From Paludibacter sp. (lineage in GTDB: Bacteria; Bacteroidota; Bacteroidia; Bacteroidales; Paludibacteraceae): a stretch of 57,603 nucleotides of DNA. Below the pieces are notes generated by a model that was given only the letters and a program-made list of their open reading frames with translations, was not told where the DNA came from and made no database searches. The DNA lies in contig DAIDKM010000009.1 in the NCBI GenBank assembly GCA_027450045.1, forward strand, positions 1 to 57,603. Direction: 5' to 3'. Shown piece after piece: positions 1 through 8,837 of this stretch. Made by a program: the position numbers and the translations under genes. Position 1 is the first letter of the stretch; the number at the start of each line of letters is the position of its first letter.

Positions 1-378
1 TTACCTTATTGCACCCTCTCTTTCTAAAAAATGAATTTCACCTTTTTCCTTCTCCCAAGATCCAACTTCCTTTTTCCCTTCTCCATTTGGAGAAGGTGGC
101 CGAAGGACGGATGAGGTCATAGAGGGCAGGGGAGAGGTCAAACTATTAGAATATTGCTTTCGTGTTTCGGATAATAAATCCAGATAACCAATTCTATCGT
201 TGGATTGGGAAGTTGATGAGACACCAATTTTGCGCAAGTTTGAGCGAAATAGTAACTTGTGCTGGAAATAGGAACAATCCCGAAAAGACGGGATGTCACT
301 TCGTTTCCATTTGTAACTGATCCGTCCCGTTTAAGAAGCGGTATTTACGCAGTACACGCCACCGTTTTGTTGAGGCAT
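1..378. other. Repeat-bearing region downstream of mnmE without a convincing gene
   Basis: A minus-strand reading frame (1-237, TTG start; open without a stop back to about 333) exists, but its translation runs straight through the dispersed hairpin repeat at 77-120, giving a Pro/Ser/Gly-rich tail typical of spurious translations of this repeat. No domain was recognised. The upstream part (about 130-330) has no ATG start. I regard it as non-coding or as the remnant of a lost gene. No terminator with a clear T-run was seen downstream of mnmE. Confidence 0.5.
77..120. repeat. Dispersed Bacteroidota-type intergenic repeat with hairpin
   Basis: CCTTCTCC (77-84) pairs with GGAGAAGG (89-96) across a 4-nt ATTT loop, followed by a GGTGGCCGAAGGACGG-type tail. 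A degenerate relative of the same block lies at about 57486-57512. Repeats of this style (short purine-rich hairpin plus a GGCCGA tail) are, from general knowledge, scattered between genes in Bacteroidota genomes and often mis-translated as small ORFs. Its function is unknown. Confidence 0.6.
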
Positions 379-1779
379 TTATTTGCCGATGCAGAACTTT
401 GAAAAGATGGTTCCAAGCACTTCGTCGGGAGTAATGGCGCCACCGGTGATGGTTCCTAAATAATAGATAGCTTCGCGAATGTCCTGAGAGAGAAATTCTC
501 CCGACCGGTTTTCACGCAATCCTTCAATCACCCGCACAATGGCTGTGTGTGCTTGTTGAAGCGCTTCCTGATGGCGAAGATTCGTCACGATTACATCGTT
601 ATTCCCGATATGCGGTATCTGGGATGCTTCCACAATAAGTCTTTCTAATGCCGCGATGCCGTCGCCTCTTTTTGCTGATAGAAAAATAGATTGATCGCCC
701 GATGGAAAAGGAAGTCCGTTGAGTTTTTCTTGTTTAGCGCCATCAATTTTATCGGCTTTATTAAGAATAAAAACCCGTTTTTTGTCAGGCGTCTTTTGCA
801 CAATCTGTTCAATAAACGAAATCAATTCCTCCCGCGAACGCGTGGCATCGAGCACGATCAAAAGGAGCGTAGCCTGACTGATTTTATGGAAAGTTCGTTC
901 AATGCCCAAAGTTTCTATTTGATCGTGGGTGTCGCGAATACCGGCAGTATCGATGAAACGGAATTGCACGCCTTCAAGCACCAGTACTTCTTCGATGGTA
1001 TCGCGCGTGGTGCCGTGAATATCCGAAACCAATGCACGCTCTTCATGCAGCAGTCGGTTCAAAAGGGTTGATTTCCCCACATTGGTTTCGCCGATAATGG
1101 CAACCGGAATTCCATTCTTAATGGCATTGCCCACTTTGAAAGAGTCGATGAGTTTTGCAATGATGGTTTCGATGTGATCGATTAAAAGGTTAAGTTGTTC
1201 GCGATCGGCAAACTCCACCTCTTCTTCGCTAAAATCGAGTTCCAGTTCAATAAGCGCCGTGAAGTTAAGCAGTTCGTTGCGCAGATCGTTCAATGCTTTT
1301 GAAAAACCTCCTTTGAGTTGTTGAATGGCCAATCTGTGTGCTGCCGCCGATTCCGAAGCGATGATATCGGCCACAGCTTCAGCTTGCGAAAGATCCATTT
1401 TGCCATCTAAATAAGCGCGTTGTGTAAATTCTCCGGGTTGTGCCATGCGGCAGCCATGATTGATCAACAAGTGCAAGATTTGTTGTTCAATGAAAGAAGA
1501 TCCGTGACACGAAATCTCGACGATATCTTCTCCGGTATAGGAATTCGGTTCACGAAAAACGGAAACAAGCACTTCGTCCACAATGCTTCCGGTTTCACGA
1601 TTGTAAATATCGCCAAAATTGACACTGTGCGAACGTTGTTCCTTGATGGAATGGACAGGATAACGCGGTTTGAACAGACGATCGGCAATAGCAATAGCCT
1701 CTTTGCCCGATAATCTTATGATGGCAATAGCGCCCTGCCCGGGTGCCGTTGACAGAGCACAGATAGTGTCATTGTGCAT
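379..1779 (-). CDS. mnmE: tRNA uridine-5-carboxymethylaminomethyl(34) synthesis GTPase MnmE
   Basis: MnmE, with MnmG, modifies the wobble uridine (cmnm5U34) of certain tRNAs in the cytoplasm. The 466-residue protein has the N-terminal formyl-THF-binding domain (1-120), a helical domain, and an inserted G domain with G1 GETNVGKS (230-237), G2 TTRD (257-260), G3 DTAG (277-280) and G4 NKAD (340-343). It ends in the diagnostic FCIGK, whose Cys 463 is catalytically important in the family. An in-frame ATG at 1878 would add 33 residues and overlap the upstream gene; homology begins at MHNDTICALS, so the ATG at 1779 is chosen. It lies 13 nt after the HdeD-like gene and may be co-transcribed with it. 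Confidence 0.97.
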   Translation of the reverse strand: MHNDTICALSTAPGQGAIAIIRLSGKEAIAIADRLFKPRYPVHSIKEQRSHSVNFGDIYNRETGSIVDEVLVSVFREPNSYTGEDIVEISCHGSSFIEQQILHLLINHGCRMAQPGEFTQRAYLDGKMDLSQAEAVADIIASESAAAHRLAIQQLKGGFSKALNDLRNELLNFTALIELELDFSEEEVEFADREQLNLLIDHIETIIAKLIDSFKVGNAIKNGIPVAIIGETNVGKSTLLNRLLHEERALVSDIHGTTRDTIEEVLVLEGVQFRFIDTAGIRDTHDQIETLGIERTFHKISQATLLLIVLDATRSREELISFIEQIVQKTPDKKRVFILNKADKIDGAKQEKLNGLPFPSGDQSIFLSAKRGDGIAALERLIVEASQIPHIGNNDVIVTNLRHQEALQQAHTAIVRVIEGLRENRSGEFLSQDIREAIYYLGTITGGAITPDEVLGTIFSKFCIGK

Positions 1780-1792
1780 AGAAAACGTGTTT

Positions 1793-2368
1793 TTACTCGT
1801 TGGTTTCTGATACAACGCTGTCGTGATTCTCCGGTTTTCTGAGACGGAATGTATATAACAAACCGGAAACGCCGGCATAGAAAATGCCTATGGCACACAG
1901 TTTCACGATGATGGTTGCTATTTGTGCCGGTTGAATAATGACTAACAACCCTATGATCATAATGATGACGGGATTTACATAATGCAATGCGGAAACCGAA
2001 TGATGCTGGTGCTTTAATAAGTTGATCTCCGTTGCCTGCACCAATCCAAGTCCGATTACTATAATCCCCAGAATGATTACTAACAAATTGACAAACAAGG
2101 CAGGTGAAGCAAGCAGGATGATTCCGACAATGAAAGAAATCAATGCGCTGATAATAATCGCTTGACGCGCACCATTCGTATCATTGTTTTTCAACACAGT
2201 TACAAAAGCAATCACACTGTAAAGCGCTAACAAGATACCAATAAGCATCACGGTGGCTTTTACAAAAATGTCAGGATAGAGCCACAACAATACACCAATC
2301 AAAATACTGAGAATAGCTTGCAAAAGCAGCCAATCCTTCTTCAAAAACATACGATGTAACGGCTTCAT
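1793..2368 (-). CDS. HdeD/DUF308-family membrane protein
   Basis: A 191-residue hydrophobic protein with about six predicted membrane segments arranged as three repeated two-helix units, beginning near residues 13-35, 37-60 and 70-90 and ending near 155-175. The repeats carry the family's YPD(I)F and SP(A)L turn pattern. This architecture matches the HdeD/DUF308 family, named from the E. coli acid-resistance protein, although most members are uncharacterised. The C-terminal tail is hydrophilic. It sits between a nucleoside phosphorylase gene (66 nt upstream) and mnmE, with no functional link visible. Acid-stress function is only a family-name inference. Confidence 0.8.
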   Translation of the reverse strand: MKPLHRMFLKKDWLLLQAILSILIGVLLWLYPDIFVKATVMLIGILLALYSVIAFVTVLKNNDTNGARQAIIISALISFIVGIILLASPALFVNLLVIILGIIVIGLGLVQATEINLLKHQHHSVSALHYVNPVIIMIIGLLVIIQPAQIATIIVKLCAIGIFYAGVSGLLYTFRLRKPENHDSVVSETNE

Positions 2369-2433
2369 ATTATGATGGGTTTAGAATGTATGATGAAATA
2401 GTTTTCTTATCTGAAATTATTTTTATCAGCATG

Positions 2434-3303
2434 TTAGATACGGTCTAAGACTTTTTCAACTAATTGACGAATATACGACTTATAATCGGGGAATGCATCA
2501 TGTACGCGACGATTAGCGATGATGCAACATACCGTCATCGCTTTATGTCCCATCAGTTTGGATAATCCGGCAATGGCAGAACCTTCCATTTCGTAATTGG
2601 TTATTTTGAAATTATCGTAACGAAAGGATTCCAATTTGTCGTTCAAAGCAGGATGCGCTAACGCTAAACGCAATTCACGTCCCTGAGGTCCATAGAATCC
2701 GTTAGCTGAAATGGTTACGCCACGTATCATCTCGTTTTGACCGATGCGTTCCAACAATTCAGCATCATTATCAATGACATAAGGTGCACACCATTGATGA
2801 TGCCAATCGACTTGTTCGGTAAAGGCTTTTTCGAAAGCAAGATCACACACGGAATCGCGGTTTGCATAGAAATTCAATACGCCATCGAAGCCAATTGATT
2901 TTTCGGACATAACAAATGTACCCGGCTTAATATCAGGTTGTACGGATCCTGATGTCCCGATGCGAACCAACGTAAGTTGACGTAACGTGGAACGTTCAGT
3001 TCGGGTTGTTAAGTCGATGTTAGCCAGAGCATCGAGTTCATTGACGACGATGTCAATATTATCGGTTCCGATTCCGGTTCCCACAACCGTCAATCGTTTC
3101 CCTTTGTATGTGCCGGTAGTAGTATGAAATTCGCGATTAGCCACGGTGCACTCTGTTTCATCAAAATAAGACGCAATCATTTCAACACGGTCAGGATCGC
3201 CGACTAAGATGACTTTATCAGCTAACTGTTCAGGTTTAAGGTGCAAGTGAAAAATAGAGCCATCGCTGTTGATGAGAAGCTCGGAAGGTGGAAATGTTTT
3301 CAT
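2434..3303 (-). CDS. Nucleoside phosphorylase, uridine phosphorylase type
   Basis: The 289-residue protein fits the PNP/UDP phosphorylase family, which cleaves nucleosides with phosphate to give a base and ribose-1-phosphate. Visible motifs are VGDPDRVEMIA (phosphate/nucleoside site), GTGIGTDN, VRIGTSGSVQPDI (the family GT-G phosphate loop) and NYEMEGSAI (ribose-binding Met-Glu). The substrate cannot be fixed from sequence; uridine is the best guess. The start is the ATG at 3303; an upstream in-frame start at 3348 adds 15 non-conserved residues. A -7 element (TACATTTG, minus strand) lies about 160 nt upstream, implying a long leader. Confidence 0.88.
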   Translation of the reverse strand: MKTFPPSELLINSDGSIFHLHLKPEQLADKVILVGDPDRVEMIASYFDETECTVANREFHTTTGTYKGKRLTVVGTGIGTDNIDIVVNELDALANIDLTTRTERSTLRQLTLVRIGTSGSVQPDIKPGTFVMSEKSIGFDGVLNFYANRDSVCDLAFEKAFTEQVDWHHQWCAPYVIDNDAELLERIGQNEMIRGVTISANGFYGPQGRELRLALAHPALNDKLESFRYDNFKITNYEMEGSAIAGLSKLMGHKAMTVCCIIANRRVHDAFPDYKSYIRQLVEKVLDRI

Positions 3304-3463
3304 ACGATTATTTTTACTTTTTACATTAAGGACGTGTGGAACTCGCAAACTCGTTTCATTCTCTCGGATTTAATCGTGATTTAATGCTCGTTTCATCGTT
3401 TGATTATGTCAGAGACAATCAATTGAATATAAGCAATTGACATATCGTTTTTTTTGAGGATTG

Positions 3464-3471
3464 CAAATGTA
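3464..3471 (-). promoter_or_regulatory. -7 promoter element upstream of the nucleoside phosphorylase gene
   Basis: TACATTTG on the minus strand matches the Bacteroidota TAnnTTTG -7 box. No well-spaced TTTG -33 box is seen. It would give a leader of about 155 nt before the ATG at 3303. Confidence 0.4.
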
Positions 3472-3513
3472 CAATATTGTTTCCAAAATTGTCCCACGAT
3501 GGTCGGAAAACAG

Positions 3514-3897
3514 CTATTTTTTCAGCCAAAGCGCATCCACTGCTTTTCTCACAAAAGGGAAACGGGCATAATCGCGATGAACGATGGAGTTATTGTGCAC
3601 AATAATATCCAAATCGATGGGAACAATGCCGGCTGCTTTCATTTCGGGGGTTCGTCCTGCCTGTTGTTCCATCTGTTTGAGCAATGTTGTCAATGCTTCA
3701 AGCGAAAGCGCTGTCACAATGCGTGCTGCTCCATTGTAAAACGGGGTTTTATAATGATCGCCGATGGCTTTGGTGGATACGAAATCAGAAAAAACAGCTT
3801 CCGGAAAGGTTTGTTGCAGCACATTTCTGACGGCTTCGATTTGGCGGAGCGGTTCTTGATTGGTGCTGATGGCAATGATAAATTCATTTGATTCCAT
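3514..3897 (-). CDS. folK: Short FolK-like 6-hydroxymethyl-7,8-dihydropterin pyrophosphokinase
   Basis: FolK transfers pyrophosphate from ATP to hydroxymethyldihydropterin in folate synthesis. The 127-residue protein is shorter than typical FolK (about 160). It keeps the C-terminal IVPIDLDIIVHN motif, whose Asp95 and Asp97 match the Mg-binding pair of the family, followed by HRDYARFPFVRKAV. The usual N-terminal GSNxG is altered to ISTNQE, and the Arg/Trp loop before the Asp pair is divergent. It follows the Fsr-type exporter gene by 27 nt on the same strand, so a two-gene operon is likely. It is probably a functional FolK of a reduced Bacteroidota type, but activity is less certain than for a canonical copy. 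Confidence 0.75.
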   Translation of the reverse strand: MESNEFIIAISTNQEPLRQIEAVRNVLQQTFPEAVFSDFVSTKAIGDHYKTPFYNGAARIVTALSLEALTTLLKQMEQQAGRTPEMKAAGIVPIDLDIIVHNNSIVHRDYARFPFVRKAVDALWLKK

Positions 3898-3924
3898 AAA
3901 TTTAATGCCTTTGTGAGAAACCCG

Positions 3925-5151
3925 TTATTTTGTTGCTTGCAGATTTGATTTCGCTTTGATGGTGTTGGTTTTGATATTGGGTAAAAAGATGGCAACCATG
4001 CCTAACAAGGGTAGAAAGCTGCAAATTTCGTAAACAGCATTGATTCCCCAGCCATCAGCTACATTTCCCAAAACCGCTGCGCCTAATCCGCCCATACCAA
4101 ATGAAAAGCCGTAAAATAGCCCTGAGATCATACCGAACTTACCCGGAATTAACTCTTGCGCAAAAACCAGAATGGCAGGGAAAGCAGAAGCTAAGATTAA
4201 TCCGATAAGTACAGTCAGAACGCCTGTCCAGAGAAGACTGTTCACATGGGGAAGCATCAACGTGAAAGGTGCAACCCCTACAATAGAAAACCAGATGATG
4301 CGTTTTCGTCCGATACGATCGCCTAATGGGCCGCCAATAAGTGTTCCAATAGCAAAAGCAGCTAAAAACAAAAAAAGCATATATTGTGCTTCTTGTGTGG
4401 ATATGTGGAACTTATGAATCAGATAAAACATGTAAAACGTGTTCAAACTACTCAAATAGAAGTTTTTGGAAAATACCAATATCAACAAAAGAATGACCGT
4501 CCAAACGATCTTTCGATGGGAATAATGGGCATCTTTGGGATGCTCCTGTTGGGCTTTCTGAAAGTGAGAAATACGACCGCGATACCAAAAGCTCACTTGA
4601 AGCAACACAATCATGGCTAAAAAAGCTAACGGAGAGAACCAACTCAAACTGCTTTGATGATGCGGGATAACAATCCATGCTGCTAAAAGAGGTCCCATGG
4701 CAGCGCCGGAGTTACCACCAACCTGAAAGATGGATTGCGCCAGTCCAAAATGACCACCCGAAGCAATTCGAGCTACACGTGCAGCTTCAGGATGGAAAAT
4801 GGAAGATCCCATACCTACAATCATTGCTGCCAATAAAAGGAAGGGATAACTCGGCGCCCACGCCAATAATAAAATGCCGGTTAACGTACATGCCATGCCA
4901 AAAACCAAAGAAAAGGGTTTGGGATGTTTATCCGTGTAAATGCCTACAATAGGTTGGAGAAGAGAAGCGGTAAGTTGATAAGATAGGGTAATAAGCCCGA
5001 CCTGTGCAAAACTAAGATCAAAATTGCTTTTCAACATGGGATATACAGCCAATATCAACGACTGCATCATGTCATTCAAAAAATGAGAAAAACTGGTAGA
5101 AATCAGAATGTTGTATGTTGGCTTGACAATTGTATTCGTCGCTTTGCTCAT
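3925..5151 (-). CDS. MFS transporter, fosmidomycin-resistance (Fsr) type
   Basis: A 408-residue, 12-segment major facilitator protein. The N-terminal SFSHFLNDMMQSLILAVYPML is the signature of the Fsr family (drug/proton antiporters named from E. coli fosmidomycin export). The loop GIYTDKHPKPF and the second-half motif GPLGDRIGRKRIIW are the MFS A-motifs. FHPEAARVAR is also typical of Fsr. Located in the inner membrane; the natural substrate is unknown. Start is the ATG at 5151. A -7 element lies at 5190-5197. It is followed by folK on the same strand. Confidence 0.85.
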   Translation of the reverse strand: MSKATNTIVKPTYNILISTSFSHFLNDMMQSLILAVYPMLKSNFDLSFAQVGLITLSYQLTASLLQPIVGIYTDKHPKPFSLVFGMACTLTGILLLAWAPSYPFLLLAAMIVGMGSSIFHPEAARVARIASGGHFGLAQSIFQVGGNSGAAMGPLLAAWIVIPHHQSSLSWFSPLAFLAMIVLLQVSFWYRGRISHFQKAQQEHPKDAHYSHRKIVWTVILLLILVFSKNFYLSSLNTFYMFYLIHKFHISTQEAQYMLFLFLAAFAIGTLIGGPLGDRIGRKRIIWFSIVGVAPFTLMLPHVNSLLWTGVLTVLIGLILASAFPAILVFAQELIPGKFGMISGLFYGFSFGMGGLGAAVLGNVADGWGINAVYEICSFLPLLGMVAIFLPNIKTNTIKAKSNLQATK

Positions 5152-5189
5152 AATGTGGATTTAAAAATAACGCTTCTTTTTTGCGGGCG

Positions 5190-5197
5190 CAAAGTTA
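5190..5197 (-). promoter_or_regulatory. -7 promoter element upstream of the Fsr-type transporter gene
   Basis: TAACTTTG on the minus strand matches TAnnTTTG and lies about 39 nt before the ATG. A matching -33 element is not clear. Confidence 0.45.
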
Positions 5198-5260
5198 CTA
5201 TGTTTTTTCAAAAGTGAAAGGTTCACACTGAAGCGGGAATTTCACTAAAAAAACAGATTA

Positions 5261-6943
5261 TTACTCGTTTGTTGTTTGAGATTGAGTAGATAATGAATCA
5301 TTTGAGATAAACACAACATAGCGTTCGCTCACAGCCTTTGGTCGTGTAGCAAAATTCAAAAATGTTTTATTCAACTGAGTGATATGAAAATGATTCCATG
5401 AGTCGAGAACGGTACACGTGTAACCTCGCTGTTGCAACTTAATTATAAAAGCGGTGTCAGTATAGCACAGCATAGGGCTTGCGATGGGTTGTTCATTTAG
5501 GTTTGGAATAGAATCATGCAACGAAGTGACAGGGGCTTTCGTGTAAAATTCCAACAAAGACTCCTTTTGATTCGTGTAAACGGGATAGTTCTCGATATTG
5601 TTATTGATAAAGGAAGCTGCTTGAGCTCCTGATTGATAGTTCATCAGGCTTGGATAGAAAACCAAATTCATAAACAGCATGAAAAACATGGTCGCAATAA
5701 TCGATTGATAAATAAGCTGATAAATTCTATTGTTTTCAAACGCAAAAAAATAAGCCATCACACAAGCAATGATCAGGAACAAAATAATAGTCAGCCACCA
5801 CGCCTCGGGACGAAAGAAAATCGTCAAAAGAATAATGACAATAAAATAGAGAGCGATGTATGTCGTTTGGATAATGGTGAAAAATGTGGCAAAACGTTTG
5901 TTATGAAGATTGTTGATAATGAATGCCGCGACTATAATTGCCAGAAAAGGCATTAAAATATTGGTATAGTGAGGCAATTGAAACTTAGAGACAGAAAAAA
6001 TGAAAAACATAACCGAGAAACCCAGTAGCGTTACATACTCGCGTAACGGTTGTTTTTTCCACATCGACCAAAAAGATTTTCCGAGTCCGGCATAAGCAAG
6101 GATTGCCCACGGGGCAAATGCCCACAAAAGGGTATGAAAGAAAAAGAAGATATCTCCTTTACCTTTGATGGGGCCTGTGTCAAAAAAACGACCAAACTGA
6201 CTGTCCCACAGAAAAAATTTGATACCTGAAACGTGTGTATGACCAAAAACAACTTTCTCGGGATGCAAATCAAATTGAGTGTAAAGGGCATATAATTCAG
6301 GCGTAATAAAGAGCAATGTCAATGCAAAAACAACAAGCCAACGAAAGGATAGAAGTTGTTTGTATGATTTGGTGAGCCATAAATGGCCAAAGACAGCAGA
6401 ATAGAGAATAATGAGCACAAATATTCCTTTAGTCATAATAGCAGCGGCACTCAGTAAAGCACCCAGTAAAAGATGCTTAATCGTGAATTTCTCACTGAGT
6501 CGGAAAAGATGATAGACACTTCCAATTACGAAAGCGACTAACATGGCTTCGGCACGCGTATCATTATTAGAAACTATAATGTGAACAGAGGAAGCAAGCA
6601 GTAAAACCGACAAAAGGGCAATCTGTTTGTTATAAAACCTTTTGGCCAATAGGTATGTGTATAAAAGTGCAAGAAAAGAGATCAATACCGAAGGTAGTTT
6701 ATAAGCAAACCCACTGATGCCTAAAAGGTGCATGGAGGCAGCGCAAATCCAAAAAGGGAGATGAGGCTTGTCCAACCAGTCTTTGCCATTGACATACATG
6801 CCCCAATAATTATGGGAGGTAACCATGGTTTTTGAAATCAACGCATAAAGAGCTGAGTCGCCGGTAAATATTTCGTCAAAAAGCCCCGTCATATTGACCG
6901 CGAGAAGTGCAAAGAGGAAAAAGAGAAACGTCTTTGTTTTCAT
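5261..6943 (-). CDS. Membrane glycosyltransferase, GT39/ArnT-like (PMT_2 domain)
   Basis: A 560-residue polytopic membrane protein with about 11-12 hydrophobic segments and a soluble C-terminal domain (from about 440). The first periplasmic loop carries the GT-C style acidic motif FDEIFTGDSALY (22-33) and the conserved NGKDWLDKPHLPFW (52-64), as in ArnT and other polyprenyl-phosphate-sugar transferases. Such enzymes move a sugar from a lipid-phosphate donor to lipid A, protein or glycan on the periplasmic side. The acceptor cannot be deduced. It is monocistronic, divergent from ffh, with a -7 element at 7077-7084. Its leader resembles that of the nucleoside phosphorylase gene. Confidence 0.8.
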   Translation of the reverse strand: MKTKTFLFFLFALLAVNMTGLFDEIFTGDSALYALISKTMVTSHNYWGMYVNGKDWLDKPHLPFWICAASMHLLGISGFAYKLPSVLISFLALLYTYLLAKRFYNKQIALLSVLLLASSVHIIVSNNDTRAEAMLVAFVIGSVYHLFRLSEKFTIKHLLLGALLSAAAIMTKGIFVLIILYSAVFGHLWLTKSYKQLLSFRWLVVFALTLLFITPELYALYTQFDLHPEKVVFGHTHVSGIKFFLWDSQFGRFFDTGPIKGKGDIFFFFHTLLWAFAPWAILAYAGLGKSFWSMWKKQPLREYVTLLGFSVMFFIFSVSKFQLPHYTNILMPFLAIIVAAFIINNLHNKRFATFFTIIQTTYIALYFIVIILLTIFFRPEAWWLTIILFLIIACVMAYFFAFENNRIYQLIYQSIIATMFFMLFMNLVFYPSLMNYQSGAQAASFINNNIENYPVYTNQKESLLEFYTKAPVTSLHDSIPNLNEQPIASPMLCYTDTAFIIKLQQRGYTCTVLDSWNHFHITQLNKTFLNFATRPKAVSERYVVFISNDSLSTQSQTTNE

Positions 6944-7076
6944 ACGTTTATTTTATTTTTTAACGCTAAGATTGTATGGAATCGCGTTCTATATTTTCAT
7001 TAACCTTGACGAATGCCCGAATAGATGCTTGTTTCACAAAAGTGCGGTGATGCTTTTTCGTGCATTCAATGAAGTG

Positions 7077-7084
7077 CAAAGTTA
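7077..7084 (-). promoter_or_regulatory. -7 promoter element upstream of the GT39 gene
   Basis: TAACTTTG on the minus strand fits the Bacteroidota -7 box. It would give a leader of about 130 nt. No good -33 box was seen. Confidence 0.4.
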
Positions 7085-7207
7085 AGATAATCCTCTTATT
7101 TAGCCACATCCTTTATGCCGTTTTGTATTTTCAGAATCCTTTTCGATCAAACCTTCTTAAACGAAGCAGTATCGGCTTTCAGGTAACGATTTCGCATCCC
7201 CGTTCCT

Positions 7208-7239
7208 ATTGCACAGGTTCATGATAAATCGTAACTTTG
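7208..7239 (+). promoter_or_regulatory. Bacteroidota-type promoter of ffh
   Basis: ATTG (7208-7211) is spaced 20 nt from TAACTTTG (7232-7239), close to the TTTG-N19/20-TAnnTTTG consensus of the primary sigma factor. Transcription would start near 7246, about 60 nt before the ffh ATG. Confidence 0.65.
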
Positions 7240-7304
7240 CATCTTAAACGAAAAATTGGGAGAACGCTTCATTTTAATTGTATTATCTGTAACTTATTAT
7301 CCGT

Positions 7305-8615
7305 ATGTTTGAAAATCTCAGCGATAGACTCGAACGGTCATTTAAAATCTTAAAAGGACAAGGCACCATCACCGAAATTAACGTGGCCGAAACGTTGAAA
7401 GAAATTCGGAAAGCGTTGATTGATGCCGACGTTAACTATAAAGTGGCAAAAACATTTACCGATGAGGTAAAGAAAAAAGCGCTGGGACAAAACGTGCTTA
7501 CTTCCTTGCAGCCTGGTCAGTTAATGGTAAAAATCGTACATGACGAATTGGCTGAGTTGATGGGCGGATCGAGTGTCGATGTGAATCTGAAAGGTTCGCC
7601 GGCAGTCATTTTAATGTCCGGTTTACAAGGATCAGGAAAAACTACTTTTTCAGGGAAGCTTGCCAATCTATTGAAATCAAAGCGTGGGAAGAATCCTTTG
7701 TTGGTTGCGTGCGATGTGTATCGTCCGGCGGCTATCGAACAATTAAAAATCATTGGTAGTCAAGTCAATGTTCCTGTGTATTCGGAAGAAGGGAATTTGA
7801 ATGCCGTGCAAATTGCCCAGAATGCGGTGAAATTTGCCAAGCAAAACAATCACGATTTGGTGATTATTGATACGGCAGGCCGTTTAGCCATCGACGAGCA
7901 AATGATGAAGGAAATTGCCAACATCAAAGCTGCTGTTAACCCTCAGGAAACCCTGTTTGTGGTTGATTCCATGACTGGTCAGGATGCTGTAAACACTGCG
8001 AAAGAATTCAACGACCGGCTTAATTTTGATGGAGTCATTCTTACCAAATTAGATGGTGATACACGAGGTGGAGCAGCGCTATCGATTCGTTCTGTTGTTA
8101 CCAAACCGATCAAGTTTGTTGGTACGGGCGAAAAGATGGATGCTTTGGATACTTTCTACCCCGAACGTATGGCCGATCGTATTTTGGGAATGGGCGATAT
8201 CGTTTCATTTGTGGAGCGCGCTCAAGAAATGTATGATGAAGAAGAGAGCCGTCGTCTAAGCAAGAAATTGGCAAAGAACCAGTTCGATTTCAATGACTTC
8301 CTAAGCCAACTGCAACAAATAAAAAAAATGGGGAATCTCAAAGACATTGCGTCAATGATTCCAGGTGTTGGCAAGGCGCTGAAAGATGTTGATTTAGATG
8401 AAAGCGTGTTTAAAACGACAGAAGCTATTATCCATTCTATGACACCATTCGAACGGGAAAGACCTGATATTATGACAGGGACACGTCGGCAGCGAATTGC
8501 AAACGGCAGTGGAACTTCCATTCAAGAGGTAAATCGTTTGTTGAAGCAATTTGACGATATGCGGAAAATGATGAAAATGGTTTCGCAAAATAAAGTACCC
8601 GGTCGAAAAAAATAA
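7305..8615 (+). CDS. ffh: Signal recognition particle GTPase Ffh
   Basis: Ffh binds signal sequences on ribosomes together with SRP RNA and docks with FtsY. The 436-residue protein has the N domain (1-95), G domain with P-loop GLQGSGKT (106-113), DVYRPAA (137-143), DTAGR (189-193) and [10 protein letters not shown] (247-256), and a Met-rich M domain (about 325-436) ending in basic residues. Length is normal. The gene has its own promoter and a strong hairpin terminator at 8673-8735, so it is probably monocistronic. The SRP RNA gene was not found in the window. Confidence 0.98.
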   Translation: MFENLSDRLERSFKILKGQGTITEINVAETLKEIRKALIDADVNYKVAKTFTDEVKKKALGQNVLTSLQPGQLMVKIVHDELAELMGGSSVDVNLKGSPAVILMSGLQGSGKTTFSGKLANLLKSKRGKNPLLVACDVYRPAAIEQLKIIGSQVNVPVYSEEGNLNAVQIAQNAVKFAKQNNHDLVIIDTAGRLAIDEQMMKEIANIKAAVNPQETLFVVDSMTGQDAVNTAKEFNDRLNFDGVILTKLDGDTRGGAALSIRSVVTKPIKFVGTGEKMDALDTFYPERMADRILGMGDIVSFVERAQEMYDEEESRRLSKKLAKNQFDFNDFLSQLQQIKKMGNLKDIASMIPGVGKALKDVDLDESVFKTTEAIIHSMTPFERERPDIMTGTRRQRIANGSGTSIQEVNRLLKQFDDMRKMMKMVSQNKVPGRKK

Positions 8616-8672
8616 CTTTCTTAGGCGCTTCTCATGATGCGCCGATGGGTTAGATTTTTTAGTGCCTTGAAT

Positions 8673-8735
8673 GTGCCAATACGCTGATATATTATTGTTT
8701 CAAACCGATGATGATTAGCATATTGGCACTTTTTT
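8673..8735 (+). terminator. Rho-independent terminator after ffh
   Basis: GTGCCAATACGCTGAT (8673-8688) pairs with ATTAGCATATTGGCAC (8714-8729) with two G-U pairs, across a loop of about 25 nt, followed by a run of six T (8730-8735). A smaller GGCGC/GCGCC hairpin lies just before it (8624-8643). Confidence 0.8.
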
Positions 8736-8837
8736 CTTTGAAAAGAATAACAAGAAACGAGTACGAATAGCTATTCAGGTTGTTGAAACTGTTTGTGAGT
8801 TCTTTGTGACCAAAATGCAAGCGATAAACAAGTTTAC

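Larger units (their letters stand above)
6944..7304. other. Divergent intergenic region between the GT39 gene and ffh
   Basis: This 361-nt region holds the leader and -7 box of the minus-strand GT39 gene (6944-7084) and the promoter and about 65-nt leader of ffh (7208-7304). Positions 6943-6990 resemble 3303-3350 in front of the nucleoside phosphorylase. No small gene or RNA was recognised. Confidence 0.6.

Noticed and set aside
1-237. Minus-strand 78-residue frame downstream of mnmE
   Set aside because: It begins at TTG, has no recognised domain, and its second half is a translation of the dispersed hairpin repeat.
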